Counted from the first letter of the stretch, positions 1 to 7,080 are shown. The stretch is 16,078 nucleotides of DNA from Candidatus Sabulitectum sp. (GCA_029940175.1 JAOZRM010000053.1:1-16078), one strand, 5' to 3'. The notes: generated by a model from the letters alone, not told the origin. Numbers and translations are program-made.

Positions 1-497
1 AATCTGCCAGGCAGGGCTCCCGGCAAACAGGCCAGAAAATGGTTCTGTACTGTGGTTTTTCTGGAAGAAACACCTGGTAGAAATGATTTTCGACCTCCCG
101 AATATCCCGCAAAATAGTGCGGCTCTACCGTATTAACAGCCAGAACGGTTCCCTCCAGCATCCAGGGATGAATTTCGACTTCAGTCCCACGTGATGTAGT
201 ACCTAAATGAACATGTGTTCCATCATCACACATATTGCTTTCAGCAACAACGCTCCCGGCAAGGTCTTCGCCAAGGATCTTCTGTCCTTCCACTTTGGAA
301 ACCTGTCTGTGTGTCCCAGTTGCAAAGAGAAATCTTGCTCTGCCAGCAAGCTCTTGATGCAAAGCAGCAAGGTGTTTCCAGGGTGATGGTCTGGTGCCAT
401 CATTCACCACCACGGTGATCGTCCCGGAGATGTTGGCAAGTTTATCCCGAATCTCTGATATGGACATGGCTTCTCTCAATGGATAGACTACACTCAT
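1..497 (-). CDS. LarA-like nickel-pincer racemase/epimerase, N-terminal part (cut by window edge)
   Basis: The reverse strand is open from about 554 to base 1 and reads as the N-terminal domain of the LarA (DUF2088) family, whose founding member is the nickel-pincer-nucleotide lactate racemase. Visible motifs, numbered from the ATG at 497, are DGTRP (33-37), ATGTHR (59-64), LGTTSRG (98-104), EPHYFAGYSGGRK (125-137) and NH (152-153). H63, H127, K137 and H153 match the cofactor and catalytic residues H108, H174, K184 and H200 of the Lactobacillus enzyme, and the H-K-H spacings of 10 and 16 are the same. The substrate is unknown; family members act on different 2-hydroxy acids. The start is uncertain. 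In-frame ATGs lie at 467 (weak GAGAGA upstream), 497 and 518. I chose 497 because family-like sequence begins just after it. Any of these starts gives less N-terminal sequence than usual for LarA. The gene is divergent from the one at 553. Confidence 0.85.
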   Translation of the reverse strand, partial: MSVVYPLREAMSISEIRDKLANISGTITVVVNDGTRPSPWKHLAALHQELAGRARFLFATGTHRQVSKVEGQKILGEDLAGSVVAESNMCDDGTHVHLGTTSRGTEVEIHPWMLEGTVLAVNTVEPHYFAGYSGGRKSFLPGVSSRKTTVQNHFLACLPGALPGR

Positions 498-552
498 AAA
501 TACCACAACAGGAAACATACAAGAGAATATACGCACCACATGGAGGTTCAAC

Positions 553-2442
553 ATGAATGTAAGGAAAAGATTCTCTCCGGTCGCTGTTTTTGTCCTGATT
601 CTACTCATAACCACTGCAGGAATCGCCCTTGCAAGAGCAGGAGGCGGTCAGAGCTACGGGGGCAGCAGATCCGGAGGATCTTCAGGGGGTGGAGACGGGC
701 TGGGTATTCTAATCTATTTCCTCATCCGTCTCTGCATTGAACAGCCCTGTATAGGGATTCCTCTTGTTATTGTGGTTATAGTGATCGCCATAATTGTAAA
801 GAAGAAGAATCTGAAAAAACAGTACAGGACAATACAACAGGCAGGTAACAGAAACCTTAATCAAGCCCAGGATGCCGTTGCAACCCAAACCGCTCTGGCA
901 AAGATCAAGCAGCGGGACCCTCAGTTTACAGCAGCTGCTCTTATTAAAAAATCCACTTCCGCGTTCATCGAGATACAACAGGCATGGTCAGACCAGGATC
1001 TCTCACAGGTAAGAAGATTCATTAGTGATGGAGTTAACGAAAGATTTTCTTTACAGATCGAGATGCAAAAGAAACAAGGCATCAGAAACAATATGGAAGA
1101 TGTGCAGGTTCTCGGTACAGAGATTACCTCAATTGAAAGCGATTCGCACTTCGACTCAATTCATCTTAAAATTACGGCAAAAGCCAAAGACACTGATGTT
1201 AGCATCGCCTCTGGAAAGAAGATCAGGAACAATTACTCTGGCACCTTCGTGGAGTATTGGAGCTTTCTCAGGAAACCGGGAGTTCAGACACTGGCTGGCA
1301 AGGGTCTTGTTGAAGGCGTCTGCCCGAATTGCGGAGCACACCTTGAGCTTTCTGATTCCGGCAGATGTTTGTACTGTGACGCAGTGATCACAAGCGGTGA
1401 ATATGACTGGGTGCTCAGCGAGATAACCCAATCCATTGAATGGAGTACTGCCACCGATCCTTCTGCTGTTCCCGGCTACACTCAAATGCTGGATATTGAT
1501 CCCGGCTTCAATCTTCAAACAGTTGAAGATACTGCGTCAGTTATCTTCTGGAGATACGTCAAGAGCTACTTTGAGAACAGCGCTGAACCTGTTAAAAAAA
1601 TGGCTACAGAAAACTACTCAAGTTCTCTGGCAGGCAGCCTGGAAACGGTCAGAGATGGTCAATCCCACCTTTTCTTTGCAGATGCAGCAGTTGGAGCTGT
1701 AGAAGTGCAGAGCATAAATCAGGGTACAGATTTTGATCGTGTTCAGGTACTTGTCAAGTGGTCTGCCGCCAATAGCTGGATAGATCACGCCGGCAAGGCA
1801 AAAAGTGGAGGACCCAAAACGATAAGACCTCAGATATTCACTCTGCTGAGAAAACACGGGGTAAAAACCCTGGCTTCAACCCAGCTCAACAGCGCCCACT
1901 GCCCAGGTTGCGGTGCGCCTTTCACTGGTGGTGACAGCGGTGCCTGCGAGTACTGCGGAAGACCTCTTAACGACGGTAGCGGTGCCTGGGTTCTAGACTC
2001 AATTGAAGCATTTACAACTGCACGTATCAATTCTGCAGGTGTATCTCCAATTGCAGGAACTTCATCTGTCTCCACAGACATTCTTCTCATGGCAATGGCC
2101 AGTACCATGTATGCTGATGGAGTGCTGGATGACAAGGAAATGGATATGCTAAGCTCCTTTGCAGGCCACAGAGGGATATCCTCTGAACACTTGTCCGCAA
2201 TTATAGCCACAGTCACCGAACCAAATGCCCAGCTCCCGCGCCCGGCTAATACAGCCGAAGCAATGGAAATTCTCAAAGCAATGGTAAGAATGTCTCTGGC
2301 TGATGGCAGAATAGACGATTCAGAGAAGATCCTTCTGGAAAACTATGCAACCAGTGCCGGGCTTTCGAAGAATGTAGTTTCATCCACAATAGCCAGACAG
2401 AGAAGATCGCTCTACAGGGAGGCGAAAAAAACAGCTAAATGA
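553..2442 (+). CDS. Membrane-anchored protein with two Tim44-like domains, two zinc ribbons and a TerB-like domain
   Basis: This is a 629-residue protein. Residues 1-28 form a signal-like hydrophobic N-terminus, followed by a Gly/Ser-rich stretch (30-49) and one or two hydrophobic segments (51-62 and 67-83) ending in KKK, so the rest is probably cytoplasmic. Residues about 115-250 match the Tim44-like fold (IQQAWSDQDL, EYWSFLRKPG). A CPNC...CLYC zinc ribbon follows (C257, C260, C272, C275). A second, more diverged copy covers about 320-440 (IFTLLRKHG) with its own ribbon CPGC...CEYC (C450, C453, C465, C468). The C-terminus (about 508-620) is TerB-like, with paired acidic motifs YADGVLDDKE and LADGRIDDSE, a possible metal site. 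GGAGG lies 6 bases before the ATG at 553. The last four bases overlap the start of the PLD-like gene. The function is unknown; the architecture suggests a membrane-tethered scaffold or sensor. Confidence 0.88.
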   Translation: MNVRKRFSPVAVFVLILLITTAGIALARAGGGQSYGGSRSGGSSGGGDGLGILIYFLIRLCIEQPCIGIPLVIVVIVIAIIVKKKNLKKQYRTIQQAGNRNLNQAQDAVATQTALAKIKQRDPQFTAAALIKKSTSAFIEIQQAWSDQDLSQVRRFISDGVNERFSLQIEMQKKQGIRNNMEDVQVLGTEITSIESDSHFDSIHLKITAKAKDTDVSIASGKKIRNNYSGTFVEYWSFLRKPGVQTLAGKGLVEGVCPNCGAHLELSDSGRCLYCDAVITSGEYDWVLSEITQSIEWSTATDPSAVPGYTQMLDIDPGFNLQTVEDTASVIFWRYVKSYFENSAEPVKKMATENYSSSLAGSLETVRDGQSHLFFADAAVGAVEVQSINQGTDFDRVQVLVKWSAANSWIDHAGKAKSGGPKTIRPQIFTLLRKHGVKTLASTQLNSAHCPGCGAPFTGGDSGACEYCGRPLNDGSGAWVLDSIEAFTTARINSAGVSPIAGTSSVSTDILLMAMASTMYADGVLDDKEMDMLSSFAGHRGISSEHLSAIIATVTEPNAQLPRPANTAEAMEILKAMVRMSLADGRIDDSEKILLENYATSAGLSKNVVSSTIARQRRSLYREAKKTAK

Positions 2443-2960
2443 AATTGATAACTGACGGAGATCATTTTGTAAGCATTGTTGTTGACGGCATGCTGAAGGC
2501 TCAGAGCAGAATCTGGATCGCAACAGCAAACGTCAAGGATCTTCATGTTCCCGGGGGAAGACGTAAAAGTCTTCCCCTGCTCTGCCACTTTGAAAAATTA
2601 CAGAGAAAAGGCGTGAATATCCGTATCCTTCACGGAGCGAAACCATCTGCTCCATTTCTCAACACTCTCTCTGAGCTAACTGAACTGCACCAGGGTGACG
2701 GATTTGAGATGCAGTTATGCCCCAGGATCCACTCAAAAGTAGTCATTGTAGACAGCCGGTTAGCTTATACAGGCAGTGCAAATCTTACCGGAGCAGGCAT
2801 TGGGGCAAAGTCAGACAAGCGGAGAAATTTTGAATGTGGAGTAATCACGGAGAATCCTGGAGAAATACAGCAACTTGAGGAATACTTTGACGGAATCTGG
2901 ATGGGCTCTTTCTGTGCAACCTGTGGCAGAAGAAAGATTTGTACGGCTCCTGTTGTTTAA
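2439..2960 (+). CDS. Single-HKD phospholipase D-like protein with C-terminal Cys cluster
   Basis: This is a 173-residue protein with one HKD motif, IHSKVVIVD (H98, K100, D105), followed by the usual GSANLTG (112-118). The N-terminal half has the PLD-fold pattern of a strand with an acidic turn, then RIWIATANV (24-32), and later GVNIRILHG (58-66). Proteins of this length with one HKD usually dimerise to build the active site, as in the Nuc endonuclease; the reaction could be on nucleic acid or phospholipid, and the sequence does not decide. Near the C-terminus is CATCGRRKIC (C159, C162, C168), which could bind a metal. No signal peptide is visible, so it is probably cytoplasmic. Its ATG overlaps the upstream TGA (ATGA), implying translational coupling with the Tim44/TerB protein. 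The stop overlaps by four bases the stop of the convergent gene on the other strand. Confidence 0.88.
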   Translation: MKLITDGDHFVSIVVDGMLKAQSRIWIATANVKDLHVPGGRRKSLPLLCHFEKLQRKGVNIRILHGAKPSAPFLNTLSELTELHQGDGFEMQLCPRIHSKVVIVDSRLAYTGSANLTGAGIGAKSDKRRNFECGVITENPGEIQQLEEYFDGIWMGSFCATCGRRKICTAPVV

Positions 2961-3382
2961 TCAATCAGATTCTTAATGATTCCGTAAGCCTCCGGAGCCC
3001 TGTCAAAATGATATCTGATCTCCATGCTTCCGCTGTATTTCGGATTAAACACAGCAGGGTCAAAAGCCATTACGAGAACCTTACCATTCACACATGATAA
3101 TTTGATGCTTTTCGCTTGTGGTTCATCAAACGGCAGGTGAATGATTCTTTTCCTGAAAGCATAACCAACTATTCGTTTCTCTGATATTGCAAGTGATCCC
3201 CAAACGGTCTCGCGTTTGTGACGAAAATTCCTCCCCGGTGCTTTTAGTCTGTGATACACAACGGTAATTCTGAGCCTTTCGGCTGCGAAGAGCAGCCCCT
3301 CTCCTTCCATGTAAGCACGGGCTTTGGGAGGCAGATCAGATACCCTGAAAAAGCTAACCAGCTTCTGCTTGAAAGTATTCAT
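2957..3382 (-). CDS. Hypothetical protein, 141 aa, beta-rich and PH-like
   Basis: I do not recognise a characterised family. The 141-residue product begins with a short basic helix (MNTFKQKLVSFFR), then LPPKARAYMEGEG, then alternating strands. Segments such as TVWGSLAISEKRIVGYAF (59-76) and the following RIIHLPF resemble small bacterial PH- or GRAM-like domains that turn a membrane- or protein-binding beta-barrel; this is a resemblance, not an assignment. There is no signal peptide, no transmembrane segment and no catalytic motif. The start is set at the ATG at 3382, because GGGTGA lies 9 bases upstream; a TTG at 3391 would leave no space after that Shine-Dalgarno. It lies 112 bases downstream of the lipoprotein gene on the same strand and could be read with it. 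Its last four bases overlap the end of the PLD-like gene. Confidence 0.72.
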   Translation of the reverse strand: MNTFKQKLVSFFRVSDLPPKARAYMEGEGLLFAAERLRITVVYHRLKAPGRNFRHKRETVWGSLAISEKRIVGYAFRKRIIHLPFDEPQAKSIKLSCVNGKVLVMAFDPAVFNPKYSGSMEIRYHFDRAPEAYGIIKNLID

Positions 3383-3494
3383 AAACAGCAATCACCCGCC
3401 AATCTCAGTGAATCCGTTAGCCGCCACTCAGAAAAGAATACTACAAATATCATATCAAAGCTGATTTCCAAGGCAATAGCGGATTCATCCTGAT

Positions 3495-4580
3495 CTATGA
3501 GAACGGATTATTCAAAAGGTAAACCTTGGGATAATCAACCGGATTGGTATCCCATGCAATGATCATAAACTCAGTGATAAGAAATTCAATTTCGCTCAGT
3601 GGGTCACAAAGCCCGGGACAGCTGACGCTCTCCAGGTGCTCACCTTCTGAAGAATAAACATCAAAATAAGGATGATCAGAGCCACCGGACCTGACCCAAA
3701 CCCGATCTGTGCCGTCACAGTAAACACCTGTTATAGCTAATGAGAACCTGGTTTCATTTTCTGATTCAGCTCCCGTTTCAGCGTCCATCTGCATTACTTC
3801 CACAAGAGCAGCAGAAGAAAGCTCTCTTCTACTGTATTCCTGTTCGAGAACCAATCCAGGCACACCAGTAGCAGAGAAATATTCAACCCGCCATGTACTA
3901 TCTGTGGAAAGAGCGTAATACAGATTGCCCAATGGATCGGTATCAAAACACACCGCTGGGTAATCAATTGTGATCTCTCCGCTTTCCAGAGCTGATATCG
4001 AGATATCACCAGACAGATATTTTTGAACAGGAATTACTGAATCAGACCAGGCAGCGATGAAGTACTCACCGGCAAGATCCTCTGCAGAATAGCCGAAAGA
4101 AAGCCCGAGACCGGCAATTCTCCCGTTAGCTCCGGGTCTTATAGAAAGAGGAGGGCCGTCAGGAAAAGGTCCTAGACGACCTGAATACTCATTGGATTCA
4201 GTGAAAAGCCAGATACACCAGCTGTCCCAGTCAACCACTGCAATTTCTCCGGTGCTCAGAATGGTGAAAGCAAGAGGTTCAAGGAACTCTCCGGGACCAG
4301 AGCCAAGTCCTCCAAATGAATCAAGGAATTCCCCGCCCCGAGAGTATACCCTGATCAAACCATTAATCCCGTCGAGAACAAGAAGCTTGCTCTGAAGGTC
4401 AAACTGAACACCTGCAATTGCACCGAATACATATCTTTCGTCTCCATGCTCAACACCAATGGTATCAACCACTGAAAGTTGAATGAGATCATCAGAAAGT
4501 GGCTCTTCCATCTTACCGGTAGAACAACCGACAGCTGATAGAAAAATAAGAAGCACAGGTAAGTATTTCGATTTATTCAT
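3495..4580 (-). CDS. Beta-propeller lipoprotein (6-bladed/NHL-like)
   Basis: This is a 361-residue exported lipoprotein. The N-terminus MNKSKYLPVLLIFLSAVGC ends in a lipobox-like AVGC, making C19 the probable lipidated residue. The mature part reads as propeller blades: KLLVLDGINGLIRVYSRGG (65-83), then FLDSFGGLGSGPGEFLEP (85-102), typical of the 6-bladed beta-propeller and NHL-like proteins common in FCB bacteria. Later strands such as GEIAVVD, GNLYYAL and DRVWVR continue the pattern. Such proteins usually bind ligands or partners at the cell surface; no enzyme motif is seen. An upstream in-frame start at 4622 would place 14 polar residues before the signal peptide, so the ATG at 4580 is preferred. 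It overlaps the preceding RHH gene by eight bases (ATGAATAA), so the two are probably translated together. Confidence 0.85.
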   Translation of the reverse strand: MNKSKYLPVLLIFLSAVGCSTGKMEEPLSDDLIQLSVVDTIGVEHGDERYVFGAIAGVQFDLQSKLLVLDGINGLIRVYSRGGEFLDSFGGLGSGPGEFLEPLAFTILSTGEIAVVDWDSWCIWLFTESNEYSGRLGPFPDGPPLSIRPGANGRIAGLGLSFGYSAEDLAGEYFIAAWSDSVIPVQKYLSGDISISALESGEITIDYPAVCFDTDPLGNLYYALSTDSTWRVEYFSATGVPGLVLEQEYSRRELSSAALVEVMQMDAETGAESENETRFSLAITGVYCDGTDRVWVRSGGSDHPYFDVYSSEGEHLESVSCPGLCDPLSEIEFLITEFMIIAWDTNPVDYPKVYLLNNPFS

Positions 4581-5001
4581 TATCGATAAGTTCTGTCTTG
4601 AGGATTGCCAGCTGGCCAGCAAGAGAGGTTAAAAGCTTTTCCATTCGCTGAACTCTGTCTATTACGGTTTCCCTGGATGAGGGAGTGCCCTCATCCAATT
4701 CGACTCTTAACTCAAGTTCAATTTCCCGATCTTCAAGTTCTCTTGAGCGCAGCTCAATCTCCATTGCCTTTTCCGCTGTTTCAAGAGCCCGTTCTTCAAT
4801 TTCCCTCGCTCGCTCTTCGATCTTATGTTGAATTTCCTCAATATGAAATTGGATTTCACGCTCTTCCACCCTCTGCTCTACTGCCTCAGCAACCAGTTCC
4901 TGCATTGTCTGATCACTCTCAGCAGCGGCCTTACGCAGCTCTTTGTGAATATCACTTTTAATCCTGATGTGGATCATTCTCTGTTTTTCTTCATCTGTCA
5001 T
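4573..5001 (-). CDS. Ribbon-helix-helix DNA-binding protein with long coiled coil
   Basis: This is a 142-residue protein. Residues about 8-46 fit an Arc/CopG-type ribbon-helix-helix domain: the strand MIHIRIKSDIHKELRKAAAE, then the turn SDQTMQELVAEAVEQRV. Residues 46-102 are an almost uninterrupted charged coiled coil of heptads rich in E, R, L and I (for example REIEERALETAEKAMEIE), and a second short helix covers 110-138. The RHH part should bind DNA as a dimer, and the coil could hold a partner or a higher oligomer. The start at 5001 has AGGAGA 6 bases upstream. A consensus promoter with an internal palindrome lies just upstream, which fits autoregulation. The gene ends inside the start of the lipoprotein gene, and no toxin gene is adjacent, so it does not look like a classic antitoxin. 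Confidence 0.82.
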   Translation of the reverse strand: MTDEEKQRMIHIRIKSDIHKELRKAAAESDQTMQELVAEAVEQRVEEREIQFHIEEIQHKIEERAREIEERALETAEKAMEIELRSRELEDREIELELRVELDEGTPSSRETVIDRVQRMEKLLTSLAGQLAILKTELIDNE

Positions 5002-5034
5002 AATATCTCCTCTTCATTGTTTATATCTTTGTTA

Positions 5035-5063
5035 GTTATATATCTTAGATATATCAATGTCAA
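5035..5063 (-). promoter_or_regulatory. Sigma-70-type promoter of the RHH-lipoprotein operon
   Basis: Read on the minus strand, TTGACA (5058-5063), a 17-base spacer and TATAAC (5035-5040) form a near-consensus promoter. The predicted transcript begins about 25-30 bases before the RHH start codon. It lies immediately after the stop of the second permease gene, so the RHH gene has its own promoter. Confidence 0.75.
5038..5054. promoter_or_regulatory. Perfect palindrome inside the promoter, candidate RHH operator
   Basis: ATATATCT, one central T, then AGATATAT: arms of eight bases with no mismatch. It fills most of the -35/-10 spacer and covers half of the -10 box, so a bound protein would block RNA polymerase. 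The product of the gene it controls has an RHH domain, so the simplest reading is autorepression. AT-rich palindromes arise by chance more easily, so the position is the stronger part of the evidence. Confidence 0.6.
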
Positions 5064-5091
5064 GAAAATATTCCATCACAGCGAGAGCAGG

Positions 5092-5610
5092 TCAGTCCGG
5101 GGATCTCATTTTCCAATTCCCGGCTTTTAGACTCCTGCTGAAAAGAATAGATGAAATTACAACAAGAGGGATAGAAACAAGCAGCCGAACAAGAGTGAAC
5201 TTGATCCCCATAAACGAAGCTTCAAATATTATCATGGGAATTCGACAAACAGCTGCAAACCCGATGTAAGCCAGCACCACCTGCAATCTCGCTCCCTTTT
5301 CGTAGAGGGCCCATGCCACAGGAAATGCTACATAAAGACCACCTACGGTTGTTCCTGCAAGAAGCATCACCCAGAGGAAACTCATGATCGAGGAATCCTC
5401 TCCAAGATGTTTCTCCACCCTCTCCTTACTCACCCATACCTGAAACAGGCCTATCAGAATGAATGCTCCAGGAAGGATCTTCAACATAGAGAGAGTGAAG
5501 GACAAAAAGTTCGAGCCAATATCTTTGCCTGGTTGAAATCCTGAGACAAGAGAAAAAACAATGAAAACAGCATAAGCAATAATGAGAATAACCGGGAATT
5601 TTGCTTTCAT
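5092..5610 (-). CDS. Half-size permease, ArsP/DUF318-like, second of a pair
   Basis: This is a 172-residue integral membrane protein with about five hydrophobic segments (5-23, 38-59, 76-101, 108-129, 137-157). It is a diverged copy of the protein encoded just upstream: HLGEDSS aligns with YLGEEDL, VAFPVAW with IVFPLCG, and FMGIKFTLVR with YFGLKTALIR. Both resemble one half of the predicted permease family PF03773 (ArsP/DUF318), so the two products probably form a heterodimeric channel or exporter in the inner membrane. The substrate is not known. The start is ATG 5610, with GGAGG 7 bases upstream; it overlaps the stop of the first half (ATGA). A longer open frame to 5814 runs inside the upstream gene and reads as non-membrane noise, so it was not used. 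Confidence 0.82.
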   Translation of the reverse strand: MKAKFPVILIIAYAVFIVFSLVSGFQPGKDIGSNFLSFTLSMLKILPGAFILIGLFQVWVSKERVEKHLGEDSSIMSFLWVMLLAGTTVGGLYVAFPVAWALYEKGARLQVVLAYIGFAAVCRIPMIIFEASFMGIKFTLVRLLVSIPLVVISSILFSRSLKAGNWKMRSPD

Positions 5611-6089
5611 ATTGCAACCTCCGCAAAGATCAACCCTGTTGTAAGTGCTACAATCAAGGCGATAACAAGGCCAATTCCATTCCGGATCAGGGCGGTTTTC
5701 AGGCCGAAATATTCCTTCTCCACAGGAAGAGTGATCAGACCCACCATCATAAGGGAGGTTGTGAATCCGGATAAAACCATGTACGGAACTCCCTGTTCCC
5801 GGAGAATCCCGCAAAGGGGAAACACAATAAAGCCAGGCATCAGAGCGATAGAACCAACCAGCATGGCAATTCCCATGCCTTTCACAAGATCTTCCTCTCC
5901 CAGATACTTTCTTATCAACTCATTTGGAAGCAGGTAAAGTGAAATCGAAACCAGAACCAGCATAACAATAAACATAGGTGCTATGCCGCTGAATTTCTTC
6001 CAGGCGATCTTCAAAGCTTTTGTGGTCTTCTTACGGTCTGCGTAAAAAGAAATCAGTAGAAGAATCGCCGTAGCCCCGTAAAAAATCAT
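5607..6089 (-). CDS. Half-size permease, ArsP/DUF318-like, first of a pair
   Basis: This is a 160-residue membrane protein with hydrophobic segments near 2-16, 36-54, 70-96, 100-122 and 133-156. The core YLGEEDLVKGMGIAML followed by LMPGFIVFPLCG and MMVGLITLPVEKEYFG is typical of the short predicted permeases related to PF03773 (ArsP/DUF318). Full-length family members carry two such halves, whereas here the halves are separate genes. It starts two bases after the methyltransferase stop and ends in an ATGA overlap with the second half, so the three genes look like one transcript. AAGGG lies upstream of the ATG. The family name recalls organoarsenical export by ArsP, but nothing in this sequence shows arsenic specificity. 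Confidence 0.84.
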   Translation of the reverse strand: MIFYGATAILLLISFYADRKKTTKALKIAWKKFSGIAPMFIVMLVLVSISLYLLPNELIRKYLGEEDLVKGMGIAMLVGSIALMPGFIVFPLCGILREQGVPYMVLSGFTTSLMMVGLITLPVEKEYFGLKTALIRNGIGLVIALIVALTTGLIFAEVAI

Positions 6090-6091
6090 TA

Positions 6092-7006
6092 CTAACCCTT
6101 CCCTGCCCGAACAGACCAGGCAGAAGCCTTCTTGCGAGCTTTAATACAGAAGAATGAGCTTGCGCCCCAGGAACGAAACCAGGTGCCCTTTTCCAGATTC
6201 TCCCTGTGCATCTCCTTGTACTCTTCACTTAGCTGATCTGCTCTTTTCCTGTGCCTGTAGTATGAGGACAGAGAGCCTCCACCGGCAAGGAAGAATTGCT
6301 TAAACTCTTCTCTTCTTCTTTTCTCATCTTCAGGGTCGTCTTCATCCTCAATAAGTTTTCTGGCCATTTCTATCCGATATTTTTCCACCGGCGATTCGTA
6401 TGGAGGTTGTACAAAATTGCATGTATCATTGCACCTGGAATCTATATTGATCAATCCGAGGTCATGCATCATCATGGGAATTTTAACCGCAATTGAATAA
6501 TCCCCATAACCAAGTTTCTTTCTGCCTCTAACCCAGGTCATCATAACTCTGTGATGCCGAAGAATGTCATGATCTGTAACGTTGTTCTCAGAAAAATCTG
6601 CAACCATGGTTGAAGCGGAAAGATTGTCCGGCTCGTTGCACATGATCAATCCACCGGGTCTTGTCACCCTGACCATCTCCGCCAGAGCCTTCTCCGGAAA
6701 CTCTAGATGCATCAACAGGGTTTGACACATGGTCCAGTCTGCAAAATTGTCCGGGTAAGGTAGCTCATATGCATCCCCCTGCTGGAAAGAGGCAATGCCT
6801 TCACGGGACCACTGAGCACTCAAGGAGTCCGCTTCGTTAAGCAAGGAGAAGGATCGGTCAAAACCGAAGTATCTGCCCCCTTTTCCAAAGAACTTCCAGT
6901 ATGTCCAGCCCAGATAACCAAGGCCGCATCCAACATCCACCACGGTCATCCCCTGCTTCAATCCCAGCCAACGGGAATACATATCAATTGTATCGTCCCG
7001 CCACAT
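6092..7006 (-). CDS. Class I SAM-dependent methyltransferase
   Basis: This protein has 304 residues from the first ATG. SAM-binding motif I is VVDVGCGLGYLG (22-33), an acidic residue ends the second strand in YFGFDRS, QQGDAYELPYPDNFADWT carries motifs II-III, and VTRPGGLIMCNEPD is the post-motif strand. The C-terminal 150 residues hold a basic, charged helical region that probably forms a substrate lid. The substrate is not evident, although the following two permease genes in the same operon suggest a small molecule that is moved across the membrane. The start is doubtful: in-frame sequence upstream (DSYYFWEGLCRTWIGQRKHM) looks like protein but has no usable start codon in frame, while an ATG with a good Shine-Dalgarno lies at 7068 one base out of frame. 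Confidence 0.85.
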   Translation of the reverse strand: MWRDDTIDMYSRWLGLKQGMTVVDVGCGLGYLGWTYWKFFGKGGRYFGFDRSFSLLNEADSLSAQWSREGIASFQQGDAYELPYPDNFADWTMCQTLLMHLEFPEKALAEMVRVTRPGGLIMCNEPDNLSASTMVADFSENNVTDHDILRHHRVMMTWVRGRKKLGYGDYSIAVKIPMMMHDLGLINIDSRCNDTCNFVQPPYESPVEKYRIEMARKLIEDEDDPEDEKRRREEFKQFFLAGGGSLSSYYRHRKRADQLSEEYKEMHRENLEKGTWFRSWGASSFFCIKARKKASAWSVRAGKG

Positions 7007-7065
7007 GTGCTTTCTCTGACCAATCCATGTTCTGCATAGACCCTCCCAAAAATAATAACTATCCC

Positions 7066-7080
7066 CATCTATAACACCTT
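7066..7080 (-). promoter_or_regulatory. Shine-Dalgarno and ATG one base out of frame with the methyltransferase
   Basis: On the minus strand AAGGTG (7075-7080) is followed after six bases by ATG (7066-7068) and a run of four G. That frame stops after 36 unconvincing residues. With one more G it would run straight into the methyltransferase, giving MGDSYYFWEG and so on. It is probably the true start of the ancestral gene. Confidence 0.5.

Noticed and set aside
2439..2960. PLD-like gene as part of a known defence system (for example DISARM-type)
   Set aside because: No helicase, methylase or other defence gene is adjacent; the only coupled partner is the Tim44/TerB protein.
3409..3487. Inverted repeat TGAATCCG/CGGATTCA between the lipoprotein and small-protein genes
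   Set aside because: Eight-base arms 63 bases apart without a T run; neither a convincing terminator nor an operator, probably chance.
4573..5001. RHH protein as antitoxin of a toxin-antitoxin pair
   Set aside because: The coupled downstream gene encodes a large exported propeller lipoprotein, and no small toxin gene lies nearby.
5611..5814. N-terminal extension of the second permease to 5814
   Set aside because: The extra 68 residues overlap the first permease out of frame, are not membrane-like, and a good ribosome-binding site precedes the internal ATG at 5610.
6092..7006. Calling the methyltransferase an arsenite methyltransferase (ArsM) because of the ArsP-like permeases
   Set aside because: The conserved ArsM cysteine arrangement is not seen; the residues present are those of a generic class I methyltransferase.
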